DNA of 64,000 bases from Streptomyces sp. NBS 14/10 (GCF_002224125.1 NZ_NCSM01000054.1:123625-187624); one strand, 5' to 3'; numbered from the stretch's first letter, positions 50,655 to 58,949 are shown. Notes: generated from the sequence alone by a model not told the origin. Translations and numbers: made by a program.

Positions 50655-52549
50655 ACACCGCATACGTCCCGGGGAGATACGTCGAGGTCCGCCTGATCCG
50701 CCCGGCTGCCCCCGACGGCGCCGCCCGCGGGCGCGTGTTGTTACTGCACGGGCTGGCCGGCGGCGCCTCTGTCTGGGAAAGCTCCAGCGGACTCGTCGAC
50801 CCGGCCTGGGAGGTGTGGGCGGCCGATCTTCCCTGGAGCGGCTTCTCGCGGCCCGGCTGGCCGGACCGCCCGGTCACCCACTGGGTGGCGGAGGCCGTGG
50901 CCCGGGTGCCCGGCGGGCCCGACGTGATCGCCGGCCACTCCTTCGGAGCCGCCGCGCTGCTCTCCTGGCTGGCCGAGACGTCCGCCGAGGAACACGGGCC
51001 CGCCGAGGACCACGCGCCCGCCGAGGTCTCCGGGGTCATTCTCGTCTCTCCCTTCTACCGGGCGCGCAAGCACGATTTCGACTGGGCCACGCTGTCGTTC
51101 TACGTCAACAACTTCGACCAGATCCTCGAAGACGGCCTGCGCGTCAGCGCCGGTGACCGGCTGACCCCCGACGTACGACGCCACATGGCGCTGAAGGTCC
51201 GCGAACACGTCGGCCCGTACGGCTGGATGCGCTTCTTCGAGACGTATCTGGCGACCCCTCGGCTGCCGGTCGAGCGCCTGCGGACCCCGTTCCTCATCGT
51301 CAGCGGGGAACGGGACAAGGCCGCCCCGGCCGCCGAGGCCATAGGGCTGGCAAAGGCGCTGCCCGACGCCGATGTGCGCGTGCTCACCGACGTCGGCCAC
51401 TTCCCGATGGTCGAGCGCGCCGACGAGTTCTCGGAGGCTGTCAACGGCTTCCTCCGCACTATTGCCGCCCGGCACCCCCGGCCGGGCGAAGCCCTTTCTG
51501 TTCCCGATGGAGTACACCTGATGACAGCTGCGGTCGCGCCGACACTGACCAAGGCCCTGCTCGCCGATACCACCACCGTGCGGCTGCGTCCCCGCTACGA
51601 GGGTTCCAACATCTGCACCTGGATCGGCTTCAAGCATGTCAACTACCTCGTCGAAGAGGCCGTGCTGATCCACTTCGCGCACTGCGGGGTGCCCGCCCGG
51701 CTGCTGTACGAGGAGTACGGGCTCGGCCTCGACATCGTCGGCCTGGACAGCCGCATCCTGCACGCGTTCCACATGGACGACGAGGCGGAGGCGGAGGTGG
51801 TGCCGGACACCTCGGCCGACGACGGCACCCTCGGCTTCCGGGTGACCATCCGGGTCGACCGCGACGATTCGACGCTCAAGGCCGTCACCTCCAAGGTGCG
51901 TGTCTCGCTGCGTACGGACACCTATCTGGACCCGCCCATCGAGGCGCCTGAGGAGCTCGCCCCCTTCACCGTCGGCCGGCTCGGCGGGCACGAGGGCGCG
52001 GCGGAGGCGGCCGGGGCCTGTGTGGCGGCGGACGCGGTGTCGGCGGCGGACGCGGCGCTGTCGGCGGGCGGGGACGAGACGGCGGTGCTGGCGGCCCTGA
52101 CCGAGGGCCGTAACGCCTACGCCTGGAAGTGGAACATCACCTATCCCTACTGCCACTTCACCGAGCGCCTTCAGATGTCCGGCTATCTGCGGCTCATGGA
52201 GGAGGCCAAGGACCGCTTCGTCCTCGACCGCGGCATATCCATCAAGACGCTGCTGGACGACCGCAAGTGGATCCCCGTCGTGCCGCACTCCGTGATCCGC
52301 GTCGTCGACGAGGCGCTGATGGAGGAAGACCTGTACACGGTCTACACCGTGGAGGAGATCTTCAAGGACTTCACCTACACCTCCCGCATGGACTGCTACG
52401 TCATCCGCGACGGCAGGCTCACGCTCACCGCGACCGGCCGGATCGTGCACGGCTACGCGGTGATCGAGAACCGCCGCGACTGGCATCTGGTCCCTTTCGA
52501 CCAGCGGGTGCTGAGCGCGCTCGGCGGGAAGCCCGGAAGCGCCGGCTGA
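50651..52549 (+). CDS. fusion of alpha/beta hydrolase and double-hotdog thioesterase
   Basis: A 632-residue protein in one open frame from GTG 50651. Residues 1-280 are an alpha/beta hydrolase with Ser97 (AGHSFGAAA), Asp222 (SGERDKAAP) and His250 (DVGHFPMVE). From Met291 a hotdog thioesterase-like region follows: one hotdog about 300-430 (GFKHVNYLVEEAVLIHFAHCG, YGLGLDIVGLDSRI) and a second about 475-625 (PYCHFTERLQMSGYLRLMEEAKD). It could release the acyl chain from ACP or CoA. ATG 51521 (Met291) has GGAG 9 bp upstream, so a separate thioesterase may also be made. Codon 31 is TTA (50741-50743), linking it to bldA. Confidence 0.82.
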   Translation: MNTAYVPGRYVEVRLIRPAAPDGAARGRVLLLHGLAGGASVWESSSGLVDPAWEVWAADLPWSGFSRPGWPDRPVTHWVAEAVARVPGGPDVIAGHSFGAAALLSWLAETSAEEHGPAEDHAPAEVSGVILVSPFYRARKHDFDWATLSFYVNNFDQILEDGLRVSAGDRLTPDVRRHMALKVREHVGPYGWMRFFETYLATPRLPVERLRTPFLIVSGERDKAAPAAEAIGLAKALPDADVRVLTDVGHFPMVERADEFSEAVNGFLRTIAARHPRPGEALSVPDGVHLMTAAVAPTLTKALLADTTTVRLRPRYEGSNICTWIGFKHVNYLVEEAVLIHFAHCGVPARLLYEEYGLGLDIVGLDSRILHAFHMDDEAEAEVVPDTSADDGTLGFRVTIRVDRDDSTLKAVTSKVRVSLRTDTYLDPPIEAPEELAPFTVGRLGGHEGAAEAAGACVAADAVSAADAALSAGGDETAVLAALTEGRNAYAWKWNITYPYCHFTERLQMSGYLRLMEEAKDRFVLDRGISIKTLLDDRKWIPVVPHSVIRVVDEALMEEDLYTVYTVEEIFKDFTYTSRMDCYVIRDGRLTLTATGRIVHGYAVIENRRDWHLVPFDQRVLSALGGKPGSAG

Positions 52550-53790
52550 TGTACTCCGACGCGACCGACGTACTGGTCACCGGCCTCGGCGCGCTGAGCT
52601 GTCTGGGCTCGGGCACCGACGCCCTGTGGCGGGGCATGCACACGGGGCGCAGCGCGCCGACGCGGGTGCCCGACCCGCTCGCGCACATGGACCACCCGCA
52701 TATGTATCTGGTGCCCGAGGCCGATCTGCCGAAGGGGCCCGAGGAGCAGGACGGGCTGCCGCTGGGGCGAGCGTCGCAGTTCGCCATCGCGGCGGCGAGC
52801 GAGGCGGTCGAGAGCGCGGGGCTGACCGGGCTGGCCGGGGTGGACCCGCGCCGGGTGGCCGTCTCGATCAGCAGCGGTATGGGCGACTCCGACGTGCACG
52901 AGCGGCGGCGCGCCGGCGGGCCCGCGATCCACGACCGCTGGGCGCCCGTCTTCCCGGTGGCCTCGGCGGTCGGCGGATGGCTCGGCGCGCAGGGCGCCAA
53001 CACCAGCCTCACCAACGCCTGCGCCGCCAGCGGTTACGCGCTGTCCGTCGCCGCCGATCTGATCCGCTCCGGCGAGGCGGACGTGGTCGTGGCCGGCGGC
53101 ACCGAGGGGTACTCCCGTGTCGCCCTGGCCTGTTTCAACCGGCTGGGCGCGATCGACCCCGAGCGGTGCCGCCCGTTCGCCGCCGACCGGCGCGGGACGA
53201 TCTTCGGGGAGGGCGCCGCCGTACTGGTCCTGGAGTCGGCGGCGCATGCGCGCGAGCGCGGCGCCAGGACGGTCTACGCACGCCTGGCGGGCACCGGCTG
53301 GAGCTGCGACGCCCACCACGCGACCGCCCCCGAGCCCGGCGGCGCGCAGATCGAGCGCGCGATGCGCGAGGCCCTGCGGGAGGCGGACCCGGCCCTGGAG
53401 GCGGCGTTGGACCCGGTTTCCGGGGCGGGGGCGGCACGGCTCGGGTTCGTTGTGCCGCACGGCACCGGCACCGAGCTCAACGACGTCGTGGAGGCCCGGG
53501 CGCTGTCCACCGTGCTCGGCGAGGCGGCCCCCCGGACCCCGCTCTACAGCGTCAAGGCGCTCCTCGGCCACACCGGCGGCGCGGCGGGCGCATTCGCCGC
53601 ACTGGCCGCCGCCCTGGTGCTGCACCACAAGACGCTCCCGCCGAACGTGCCGGTCGGCCCGCTCGACCCCGAGTGCCAGGTGCCGCTGCCCGCCGGGCCC
53701 ACCCCCATGACCGCGCCCTACGGCCTGGTCAACGCCTATGCCTTCGGGGGCAACAATGTCTCGCTCGTGCTCCAGGAGGCGGGCCGATGA
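52549..53790 (+). CDS. 3-oxoacyl-ACP synthase 3, catalytically complete
   Basis: A 413-residue ketosynthase with Cys158 in LTNACAASGYAL, His in VPHGTGTELND, and Lys/His in SVKALLGHTGGAAG. ATG 52549 overlaps the previous stop (TGATG). It is followed, with ATGA overlap, by a ketosynthase-like gene without active site, giving the second KS/partner pair in the operon. Confidence 0.92.
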   Translation: MYSDATDVLVTGLGALSCLGSGTDALWRGMHTGRSAPTRVPDPLAHMDHPHMYLVPEADLPKGPEEQDGLPLGRASQFAIAAASEAVESAGLTGLAGVDPRRVAVSISSGMGDSDVHERRRAGGPAIHDRWAPVFPVASAVGGWLGAQGANTSLTNACAASGYALSVAADLIRSGEADVVVAGGTEGYSRVALACFNRLGAIDPERCRPFAADRRGTIFGEGAAVLVLESAAHARERGARTVYARLAGTGWSCDAHHATAPEPGGAQIERAMREALREADPALEAALDPVSGAGAARLGFVVPHGTGTELNDVVEARALSTVLGEAAPRTPLYSVKALLGHTGGAAGAFAALAAALVLHHKTLPPNVPVGPLDPECQVPLPAGPTPMTAPYGLVNAYAFGGNNVSLVLQEAGR

Positions 53791-54779
53791 CCGCTGATCT
53801 GATCGTGACGGGCGTCGGGACGGTGCGCCCCGAGGGCTTCGACTTCAAGACCGCGCTCGGGCCTCGCGGCTACAAGTATCTGCCCACCGCCTCCCAGTAC
53901 TTCCTCGCCGCCGCCAAACGGGCCCTGGCCGACGCCGGTCCCGGCACTCTGGAGGCGACCCGTGCCGAGCGCCGCGGCGCCGCGGTCGGCACCAACAGCG
54001 CCGCCGCCTCGCTGCACGACGCGATGGACCGTACGGTCATGGAGACCGGCGCCGCCGATCTGAGCCCGGCCACCGCCCCGTACTTCTCCATCAACCTGTT
54101 CGGCAGCCGCCTGGCCACCGAACACGAGCTGAAGGGCTTCAACCTCACCTTCGCCAGCCCCCGGGTCGCCGGTCTGGAAGCCCTCGAGACGGGTCGGCGC
54201 GCTCTCGCCGCCGGCCGGGCCCGCTGGCTGCTGGCCGGGGCCACCGAGCAGGTGCTGGCCGAGGGCGAGCCGGGGGCGGAGACCTCCGAGGCCGGGGCGG
54301 TCGCCCTGGTGCTGGAGCCGGCGGCCGCCGTCGCGGCCCGTGGCGGGCGGGCGTACGGCCGGGTGGCGGTCCGCTCGTTCTTCCTGCCGCCGTCCGTGGC
54401 CGCCGCCCGGGGCGGCGCGGAGCGCGCCCGGGCGCTGATCGACGGCGCGCTCGATCCACTGGGCCATGTCCCCGACGGCCCGCTGCCCATCACGGCCGTA
54501 CTCGACGACTCCCCGGTGGGCGAGGCCTTCGCGGCGGCGCTGGGGGAGCGGGCCGAGTACGTGCCCGCGGGCGCCGGCTGCCTGGAGCCGGTGGCACGGG
54601 TCGCCGCCGCCCTGGCGGGCGGGACCGGCCCGGCGCGCGTAGTCCTCACCGCGGCGGCGGAGGGGAACGCCGCGGTGTGTCTGGTCACTCCCGGCGGCCC
54701 CGATACCGGAGTTGGAACACAAGCCGAAGCACAAGCCGAAGCACAAGCCGAAGCACGGGCGGAAGAAGGCGGAGGGTGA
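53787..54779 (+). CDS. ketosynthase-like protein without active-site Cys (CLF-like 2)
   Basis: A 330-residue, short and strongly degenerate ketosynthase homologue. At the Cys position it has Arg126 (TFASPRVAGLEAL), and neither HGTGT nor the GHT motif remains. The last 20 residues are an Ala/Glu/Gln repeat encoded by three 12-bp units (54721-54756). It can only be a structural or chain-length partner, presumably for the ketosynthase encoded just upstream. Confidence 0.8.
   Translation: MTADLIVTGVGTVRPEGFDFKTALGPRGYKYLPTASQYFLAAAKRALADAGPGTLEATRAERRGAAVGTNSAAASLHDAMDRTVMETGAADLSPATAPYFSINLFGSRLATEHELKGFNLTFASPRVAGLEALETGRRALAAGRARWLLAGATEQVLAEGEPGAETSEAGAVALVLEPAAAVAARGGRAYGRVAVRSFFLPPSVAAARGGAERARALIDGALDPLGHVPDGPLPITAVLDDSPVGEAFAAALGERAEYVPAGAGCLEPVARVAAALAGGTGPARVVLTAAAEGNAAVCLVTPGGPDTGVGTQAEAQAEAQAEARAEEGGG
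54721..54756 (+). repeat. three tandem 12-bp repeats at a gene end
   Basis: AAGCCGAAGCAC occurs three times in a row (54721, 54733, 54745) in the last codons of the CLF-like 2 gene, encoding the Gln-Ala-Glu-Ala repeat. Confidence 0.9.
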
Positions 54780-54786
54780 GCGGCTG

Positions 54787-55578
54787 ATGATCACACCACT
54801 CAAGGGCTCCTGGTGCCTGATCCTGGGTGCCTCCAGCGGCATGGGCCTGGCCACCGCCCAGGAGCTGGCGCGCGAGGGCGTCAACATCCTGGGCGTGCAC
54901 TTCGACACCGCGGAGGGGCAGGACAAGGCCGCCGTCGCACGGGAGGAGCTGTGCGCCCACGGCGTCCAGGCGCACTTCTTCAACGCCAACGCGGCCTCCG
55001 CCAGAACCAGGGAGGAACTGCTGCCGCGGTTCGCCGAGCTGACCGGCGAGTCCGGCGTCAGGATCCTGGTGCACTCCCTCGCCTTCGGCACCCTGCTGCC
55101 CTTCGTCGCACCCGAGGGCGAGCCGGGGGTGACCTCCCGCCAGATGAACATGACGCTCGATGTGATGGCCCACTCCCTCGTCTACTGGACGCAGGACCTG
55201 TTCACCGCGGGCCTGCTGCGCGAGGGCGCCAAGGTGTACGCGATGACCAGCGCGGGCGGCGCCCGCGTCCTGCCCAGCTACGGCGCCGTGTCCGCGGCCA
55301 AGTCGGCCCTGGAGGCGCATGTACGCCAGCTCGCCGTGGAGCTCGCCCCCTCCGGTATCGCCGTCAACGCGCTGCGTGCCGGGGTGACGCTGACCCCTTC
55401 CATGGAACGCATCCCGGACAGCGGCCGGATCGCCGAGTACGCGCGCGGGGTCAATCCGCACCGCAGGCTGACCCGGCCCGAGGACGTCGCCGAAGCCATC
55501 TCCCTGCTCTCCCGCACCGACTCCTCCTGGATCACCGGCAATGTGATCGGAGTCGACGGCGGCGAAAACCTGACCTGA
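54787..55578 (+). CDS. FabI-type enoyl-ACP reductase-like SDR
   Basis: A 263-residue short-chain reductase. The Rossmann loop is LGASSGMGLA (13-22) and the catalytic Tyr165 and Lys172 are separated by six residues (SYGAVSAAKSAL), the Y-x6-K spacing of FabI enoyl reductases; classical SDR ketoreductases have Y-x3-K. Other FabI-like parts: ILVHSLAFG and VNALRAGVTLTPSM. So it probably reduces a trans-2-enoyl-ACP double bond. ATG 54787 has GGAGGG upstream. Its presence means the product is partly saturated or that only selected double bonds are removed. Confidence 0.85.
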   Translation: MITPLKGSWCLILGASSGMGLATAQELAREGVNILGVHFDTAEGQDKAAVAREELCAHGVQAHFFNANAASARTREELLPRFAELTGESGVRILVHSLAFGTLLPFVAPEGEPGVTSRQMNMTLDVMAHSLVYWTQDLFTAGLLREGAKVYAMTSAGGARVLPSYGAVSAAKSALEAHVRQLAVELAPSGIAVNALRAGVTLTPSMERIPDSGRIAEYARGVNPHRRLTRPEDVAEAISLLSRTDSSWITGNVIGVDGGENLT

Positions 55579-55652
55579 CCTGACCTGACCTGACCTGACC
55601 TGACCTGAGCCGACCTGACCCGAGCCGACCTGACCTGAGCCGAACGCAGAAC
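55568..55652. repeat. CTGAC pentanucleotide tract between genes
   Basis: Starting inside the last codons of the enoyl reductase gene, CTGAC is repeated about seven times without interruption, then continues in degenerate form (GAGCCGAC) to about 55652. It encodes nothing and contains the upstream gene's stop. A microsatellite of this kind is rare in Streptomyces and could slip. Confidence 0.85.
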
Positions 55653-55670
55653 GCACGCCGAGGACCGACG

Positions 55671-56636
55671 ATGACCAGTGCAGAGACCGACGGCGCACCG
55701 CCCCAGCGGCCGGGCGGCGCCCTGCGCGCCCTCGCCGCACCGCTGCTGGGCATCGTCGGCGCGGCCAAGCACGCGTATCAGCTCTACCACCCGCCGCTGC
55801 CCGCCGGCCGCGCCCGCACCCCGGCCGACAAGGGTCTGCCGACGCACCACAAGACCGTGGTGGCCTCCTTCGACGGCATCCCGCTGCGCGCGTGGGTGGT
55901 GCCGGGTGCCGGGCCGCACACCGTGATCGTGTGCCACGGCATGGGCCGTACCAAGTCCATGGCGCTCGGCCATATCGAACTGCTCCACCGGGCGGGCCAC
56001 CACGTCGTCGCGTACGACATGCGCAACCACGGGGACAGCGGCGCGGACCGGGCGCTGGGCCGTATGGCCGAGCGCTACACCAGCGATCTGCGGGACGTAC
56101 TCCTCGCCACCGCCGCCGACCCCCGGCTGCGCGGCGGCGCCATCGCCCTGTACGGCTTCTCCTTCTCGACCTGGCCCGCGCTCCAGGTGGTGCGCCGCTC
56201 CCGGGTGCCGGTGGCCGCCGTGATCGCGGACAGCGGCCCGGCGTACGACGTCCCGGCCGGGCTGCGCCACTTCGCCCGCCTTCGCGGGCAGATCATGCGG
56301 AGTTGGCTGCGTGGGCCGCTCACGCTCGCCGTCCACGAGCGCGCCTTCGCGTTCTTCGCGATGCGGATGCTGGGCCTCGCCGACTGGCCGCCGGACCTGT
56401 CCGCGTACGACACCCGGCTGATGTTCATCGGCAGTGGCGACGACACCTTCGTCCGCCCCGACGCCATCGCGCGGACCGCCCGCCACTACCCCCGCGCCGA
56501 GTACTGGACGGCGGCCGGGAGCCCGCATATGAGGGGGCTGCGGTTCGACGCGGCGGAGTACGAGAAGCGCGTCCTCGGCTTCTTGGCCGAGGCGTTCGAC
56601 GCGGCTGAAGAGGGCCGTGGGGGTGGGCGACCATGA
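55671..56636 (+). CDS. alpha/beta hydrolase with GFSFS elbow, copy 1
   Basis: A 321-residue alpha/beta hydrolase with an unusual nucleophile elbow GFSFSTWPAL, the acid in GSGDDTFV and the His in AGSPHMRG. The first 40 residues include a hydrophobic segment (LRALAAPLLGIVGAAKHAYQL), so it may be membrane-associated. Its closest relative in the window is the gene at 62963. ATG start at 55671. The stop overlaps the next gene start (ATGA). It may cyclise, hydrolyse or proof-read the acyl intermediate. Confidence 0.82.
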   Translation: MTSAETDGAPPQRPGGALRALAAPLLGIVGAAKHAYQLYHPPLPAGRARTPADKGLPTHHKTVVASFDGIPLRAWVVPGAGPHTVIVCHGMGRTKSMALGHIELLHRAGHHVVAYDMRNHGDSGADRALGRMAERYTSDLRDVLLATAADPRLRGGAIALYGFSFSTWPALQVVRRSRVPVAAVIADSGPAYDVPAGLRHFARLRGQIMRSWLRGPLTLAVHERAFAFFAMRMLGLADWPPDLSAYDTRLMFIGSGDDTFVRPDAIARTARHYPRAEYWTAAGSPHMRGLRFDAAEYEKRVLGFLAEAFDAAEEGRGGGRP

Positions 56637-56959
56637 CCGACCATCTGCTCGTGGAAAGCGGCGGGCCGGAGTCGGGGCCCGCCTGCGAGCGGTTCGTCGG
56701 CGACGCCGTACGGCTGCTCCAGGACGGCCACCGCGTGGTGCTGTTCCTCGTCGAGAACGGGGTGACCGCCGCGCTGCCCGGCGCCTCGCACCGCGTCGCG
56801 ACCTTCCTGCGTGACGGCGGCGAGCTGTGGGTGGACGCCTTCTCGGCCGCCCAGCGCGCCCTCCCCGCCGAGGACCTGCTGCCCGGCTCCCGGCTGGCGG
56901 ACATGGACGAGGTGGCGGACCGGCTGCTGGAACCCCGGCTACGGGCGGTGTGGCACTGA
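56633..56959 (+). CDS. DsrE-fold small protein 1
   Basis: A 108-residue protein with an alpha/beta core of DsrE/DsrH character (VGDAVRLLQDGHRVVLFLVENGVTAALPG), no Cys in the usual DsrE place, and a helical end (ADMDEVADRLLEPRLRAV). It overlaps the hydrolase gene upstream and the next DsrE-like gene downstream. In sulfur-relay systems DsrE/F/H subunits assemble as a hexamer and pass a persulfide; a role here is inferred from the trio. Confidence 0.7.
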   Translation: MTDHLLVESGGPESGPACERFVGDAVRLLQDGHRVVLFLVENGVTAALPGASHRVATFLRDGGELWVDAFSAAQRALPAEDLLPGSRLADMDEVADRLLEPRLRAVWH

Positions 56960-57366
56960 TGGCCTGGTCGCCGCCCCCCACCGACGTGCTGCTCCAGCTC
57001 CTCGGCGCCCCGCACCAGACCGAACTCGTCAGCTCAGCGCTGCGGCTGACGACCGCGCTGCTCGGCAAGGGAGCCCGGGTCCAGGTATGGGCCTGCGGCG
57101 ACGCCACCCGGCTGACCTGGACGGGCCTCGGCGAGACCAAGCCGCGCAACTACGCCGACTGGGAGCGGGAGTACCCCTCCGGCCCCCGGATCGTGCGCGA
57201 GCTGCTGACCGACCACCCGGACCGCCTCTACTGGTACGTCTGCGCCTTCTGCGCCGAGGAGCGGGGCACCGCCGACCAGATCCCGCAGGTGCGCAGACGG
57301 CCCATGTTCAAGTACGCCGAGCACGTGGCCGTGGCGGGCAAGTGTCTGTCCCTGGGGGTGCACTGA
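56959..57366 (+). CDS. DsrE-fold small protein 2
   Basis: A 135-residue DsrE-like protein: VLLQLLGAPHQTELVSSALRL, VQVWACGDATRLTW and a later WYVCAFCAEERG. Three Cys in these motifs (VWAC, CAFC) could be redox- or persulfide-active. ATG 56959 overlaps the previous stop (TGATG). Confidence 0.7.
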   Translation: MAWSPPPTDVLLQLLGAPHQTELVSSALRLTTALLGKGARVQVWACGDATRLTWTGLGETKPRNYADWEREYPSGPRIVRELLTDHPDRLYWYVCAFCAEERGTADQIPQVRRRPMFKYAEHVAVAGKCLSLGVH

Positions 57367-57368
57367 CG

Positions 57369-57770
57369 ATGCCCGAGACGACGGCGCGCTGGCTTGTGAT
57401 GATCGAACGGGCCTACCGGGGCGCGGTCGAGCGGCAGTTCGCCGACGCCCTGTCCCTGGTCACCGAGTTGCACCGGCAGAGCGTCGGCGGCACCGACCTC
57501 GCGCTGCGCGGCCTCGCCGTCAGCTACGCCCTGACCACCGACTACGAACCGGCGGTACGCATCGGCGGCCGCACCCTGGACACCCTTCCCGATCCGCGCG
57601 CCACGGTGCGCGACATCCTCGCCGCGGGGGTGGCCGTACTCGTCGAGGAACCCGACCTCACCGCGCTCGGCCGCACCGCCGCGGACCGGCTGCTGACCGG
57701 CGTACGGGTCGTCGAAGGAGGCGGACTCGCCGCCCGCTGGTTCTCGTACGAACAGGTGTGGTTCCTGTGA
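57369..57770 (+). CDS. DsrE-fold small protein 3
   Basis: A 133-residue protein with the DsrF-like start (RAYRGAVERQFADALSLVTELHRQ) and DLALRGLAVSYALTTDY, then ATVRDILAAGVAVLVEE. No Cys is conserved. It is 2 bp behind the preceding gene. With the two genes before it, it makes up a DsrEFH-like trio in the middle of the polyketide operon. Confidence 0.7.
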   Translation: MPETTARWLVMIERAYRGAVERQFADALSLVTELHRQSVGGTDLALRGLAVSYALTTDYEPAVRIGGRTLDTLPDPRATVRDILAAGVAVLVEEPDLTALGRTAADRLLTGVRVVEGGGLAARWFSYEQVWFL

Positions 57771-57815
57771 CCGGGCCCACCTCCCCCGCCCTCTCCCGAA
57801 GGAGTGCACGGATCC

Positions 57816-58949
57816 ATGGTCTTCGCCACCGCCACCAGCGGCCCGGTCATCTCCGCCTGGGCCGCCATATCTCCGCTCGGCCTGCACGGGGCGGACTTCG
57901 CCACCGGGCTGCGCTCCGGCCGCAGGGCCGGTAAGCCGCTGGACCCCGAGGAGTGGTCGGTGCCCTTCCACGAGGCGTGCCTCGTGCCCGACTTCCACAT
58001 CAAGCAGATCCTGGGCCGCAAGGGCACCCGCTCCATGGACCGGGCCACCGGCCTGGCCGTGACCGCCATCGGCCGGCTGCTCACCGACGAGCGGCCGGAA
58101 CGCCTCGCCGGCGTGGGCGAGGACACCGGTGTGGCGCTGGGCACCAGCACCGGAAGCGCCCAGTCCATCATGGACTTCACCCGCGACTCCCTGGTCGGCG
58201 AGCGCCCCTTCTTCGTGGACCCGGCCCGGTTCCCCAACACGGTCATGAACTGCGCGGCCGGGCAGACCGCCATCTGGCACGGGTTCAAGGGCCCCAACAC
58301 CACCATCGCGGGCGGCCGCGCCACCGGGCTGCTCACCCTCCAGTACGCGCTGCGGCTGCAGCGCGCCGGGCGGGCCGCCGCCGTGCTGTGCGGGGCCGTC
58401 GAGGAGTTCTCCTCCGCCCGCGCCTGGCTGGAGTGGCACTCCCGCGCCGACGGCGACACCGCGGCCGTGCTCGGCGAGGGCGCGGCGGTGTGGCTGCTGG
58501 AGCCGGACGCGGCCGCGCGCGAACACGGGCGCGTCGGCCTGGTCGAGGTGGCGGGCCTCGAGTTCGGCTTCGCCGCCGCCCCCGAGGGCGGCGCCGGGCG
58601 GGCCCGTACGGTGCTCGCCGACGTGGTACGGCGGCTGCTGGACCGTACGGGCGTGGAGCCCGGCGGGCTCTGGGCGGTCGCCGATTCGCAGGCGCCGGGC
58701 GCGGAGGGGGAGGCGGAGCGCGCCGCCCTCGCGGAGGTGCTGGACGGCCATGAGCCGCTGCGGATATCGGCCGTCGACTCCATCGGGGACACCTACGCCG
58801 CCTCGGCGGCCTTCCAGATCACCGCCGTGCTGGCGCTCGCCGAGCGGTCGGACACCGCCCCCGGCAGCCTGGCCCTGGTCACCTCGGTGGACCGGGACGG
58901 CGTGGTCGGCGCGGCCCTGCTTCGGACCCGGCCGCAAGCGACCACGTAA
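57816..58949 (+). CDS. ketosynthase-like protein without active-site Cys (CLF-like 3)
   Basis: A 377-residue homologue of ketosynthases of the Ketoacyl-synt_2-like kind (VMNCAAGQTAIWHGFKGPN is typical). The Cys position is Arg168 (AGGRATGLLTL), and no HGTGT or GHT motif exists. ATG 57816 has AAGGAG 11 bp upstream; GTG 57804 is less likely. It is a non-condensing partner, and since the other two partners lie next to their KS, this one may pair with KS 1 at 47141. Confidence 0.8.
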   Translation: MVFATATSGPVISAWAAISPLGLHGADFATGLRSGRRAGKPLDPEEWSVPFHEACLVPDFHIKQILGRKGTRSMDRATGLAVTAIGRLLTDERPERLAGVGEDTGVALGTSTGSAQSIMDFTRDSLVGERPFFVDPARFPNTVMNCAAGQTAIWHGFKGPNTTIAGGRATGLLTLQYALRLQRAGRAAAVLCGAVEEFSSARAWLEWHSRADGDTAAVLGEGAAVWLLEPDAAAREHGRVGLVEVAGLEFGFAAAPEGGAGRARTVLADVVRRLLDRTGVEPGGLWAVADSQAPGAEGEAERAALAEVLDGHEPLRISAVDSIGDTYAASAAFQITAVLALAERSDTAPGSLALVTSVDRDGVVGAALLRTRPQATT

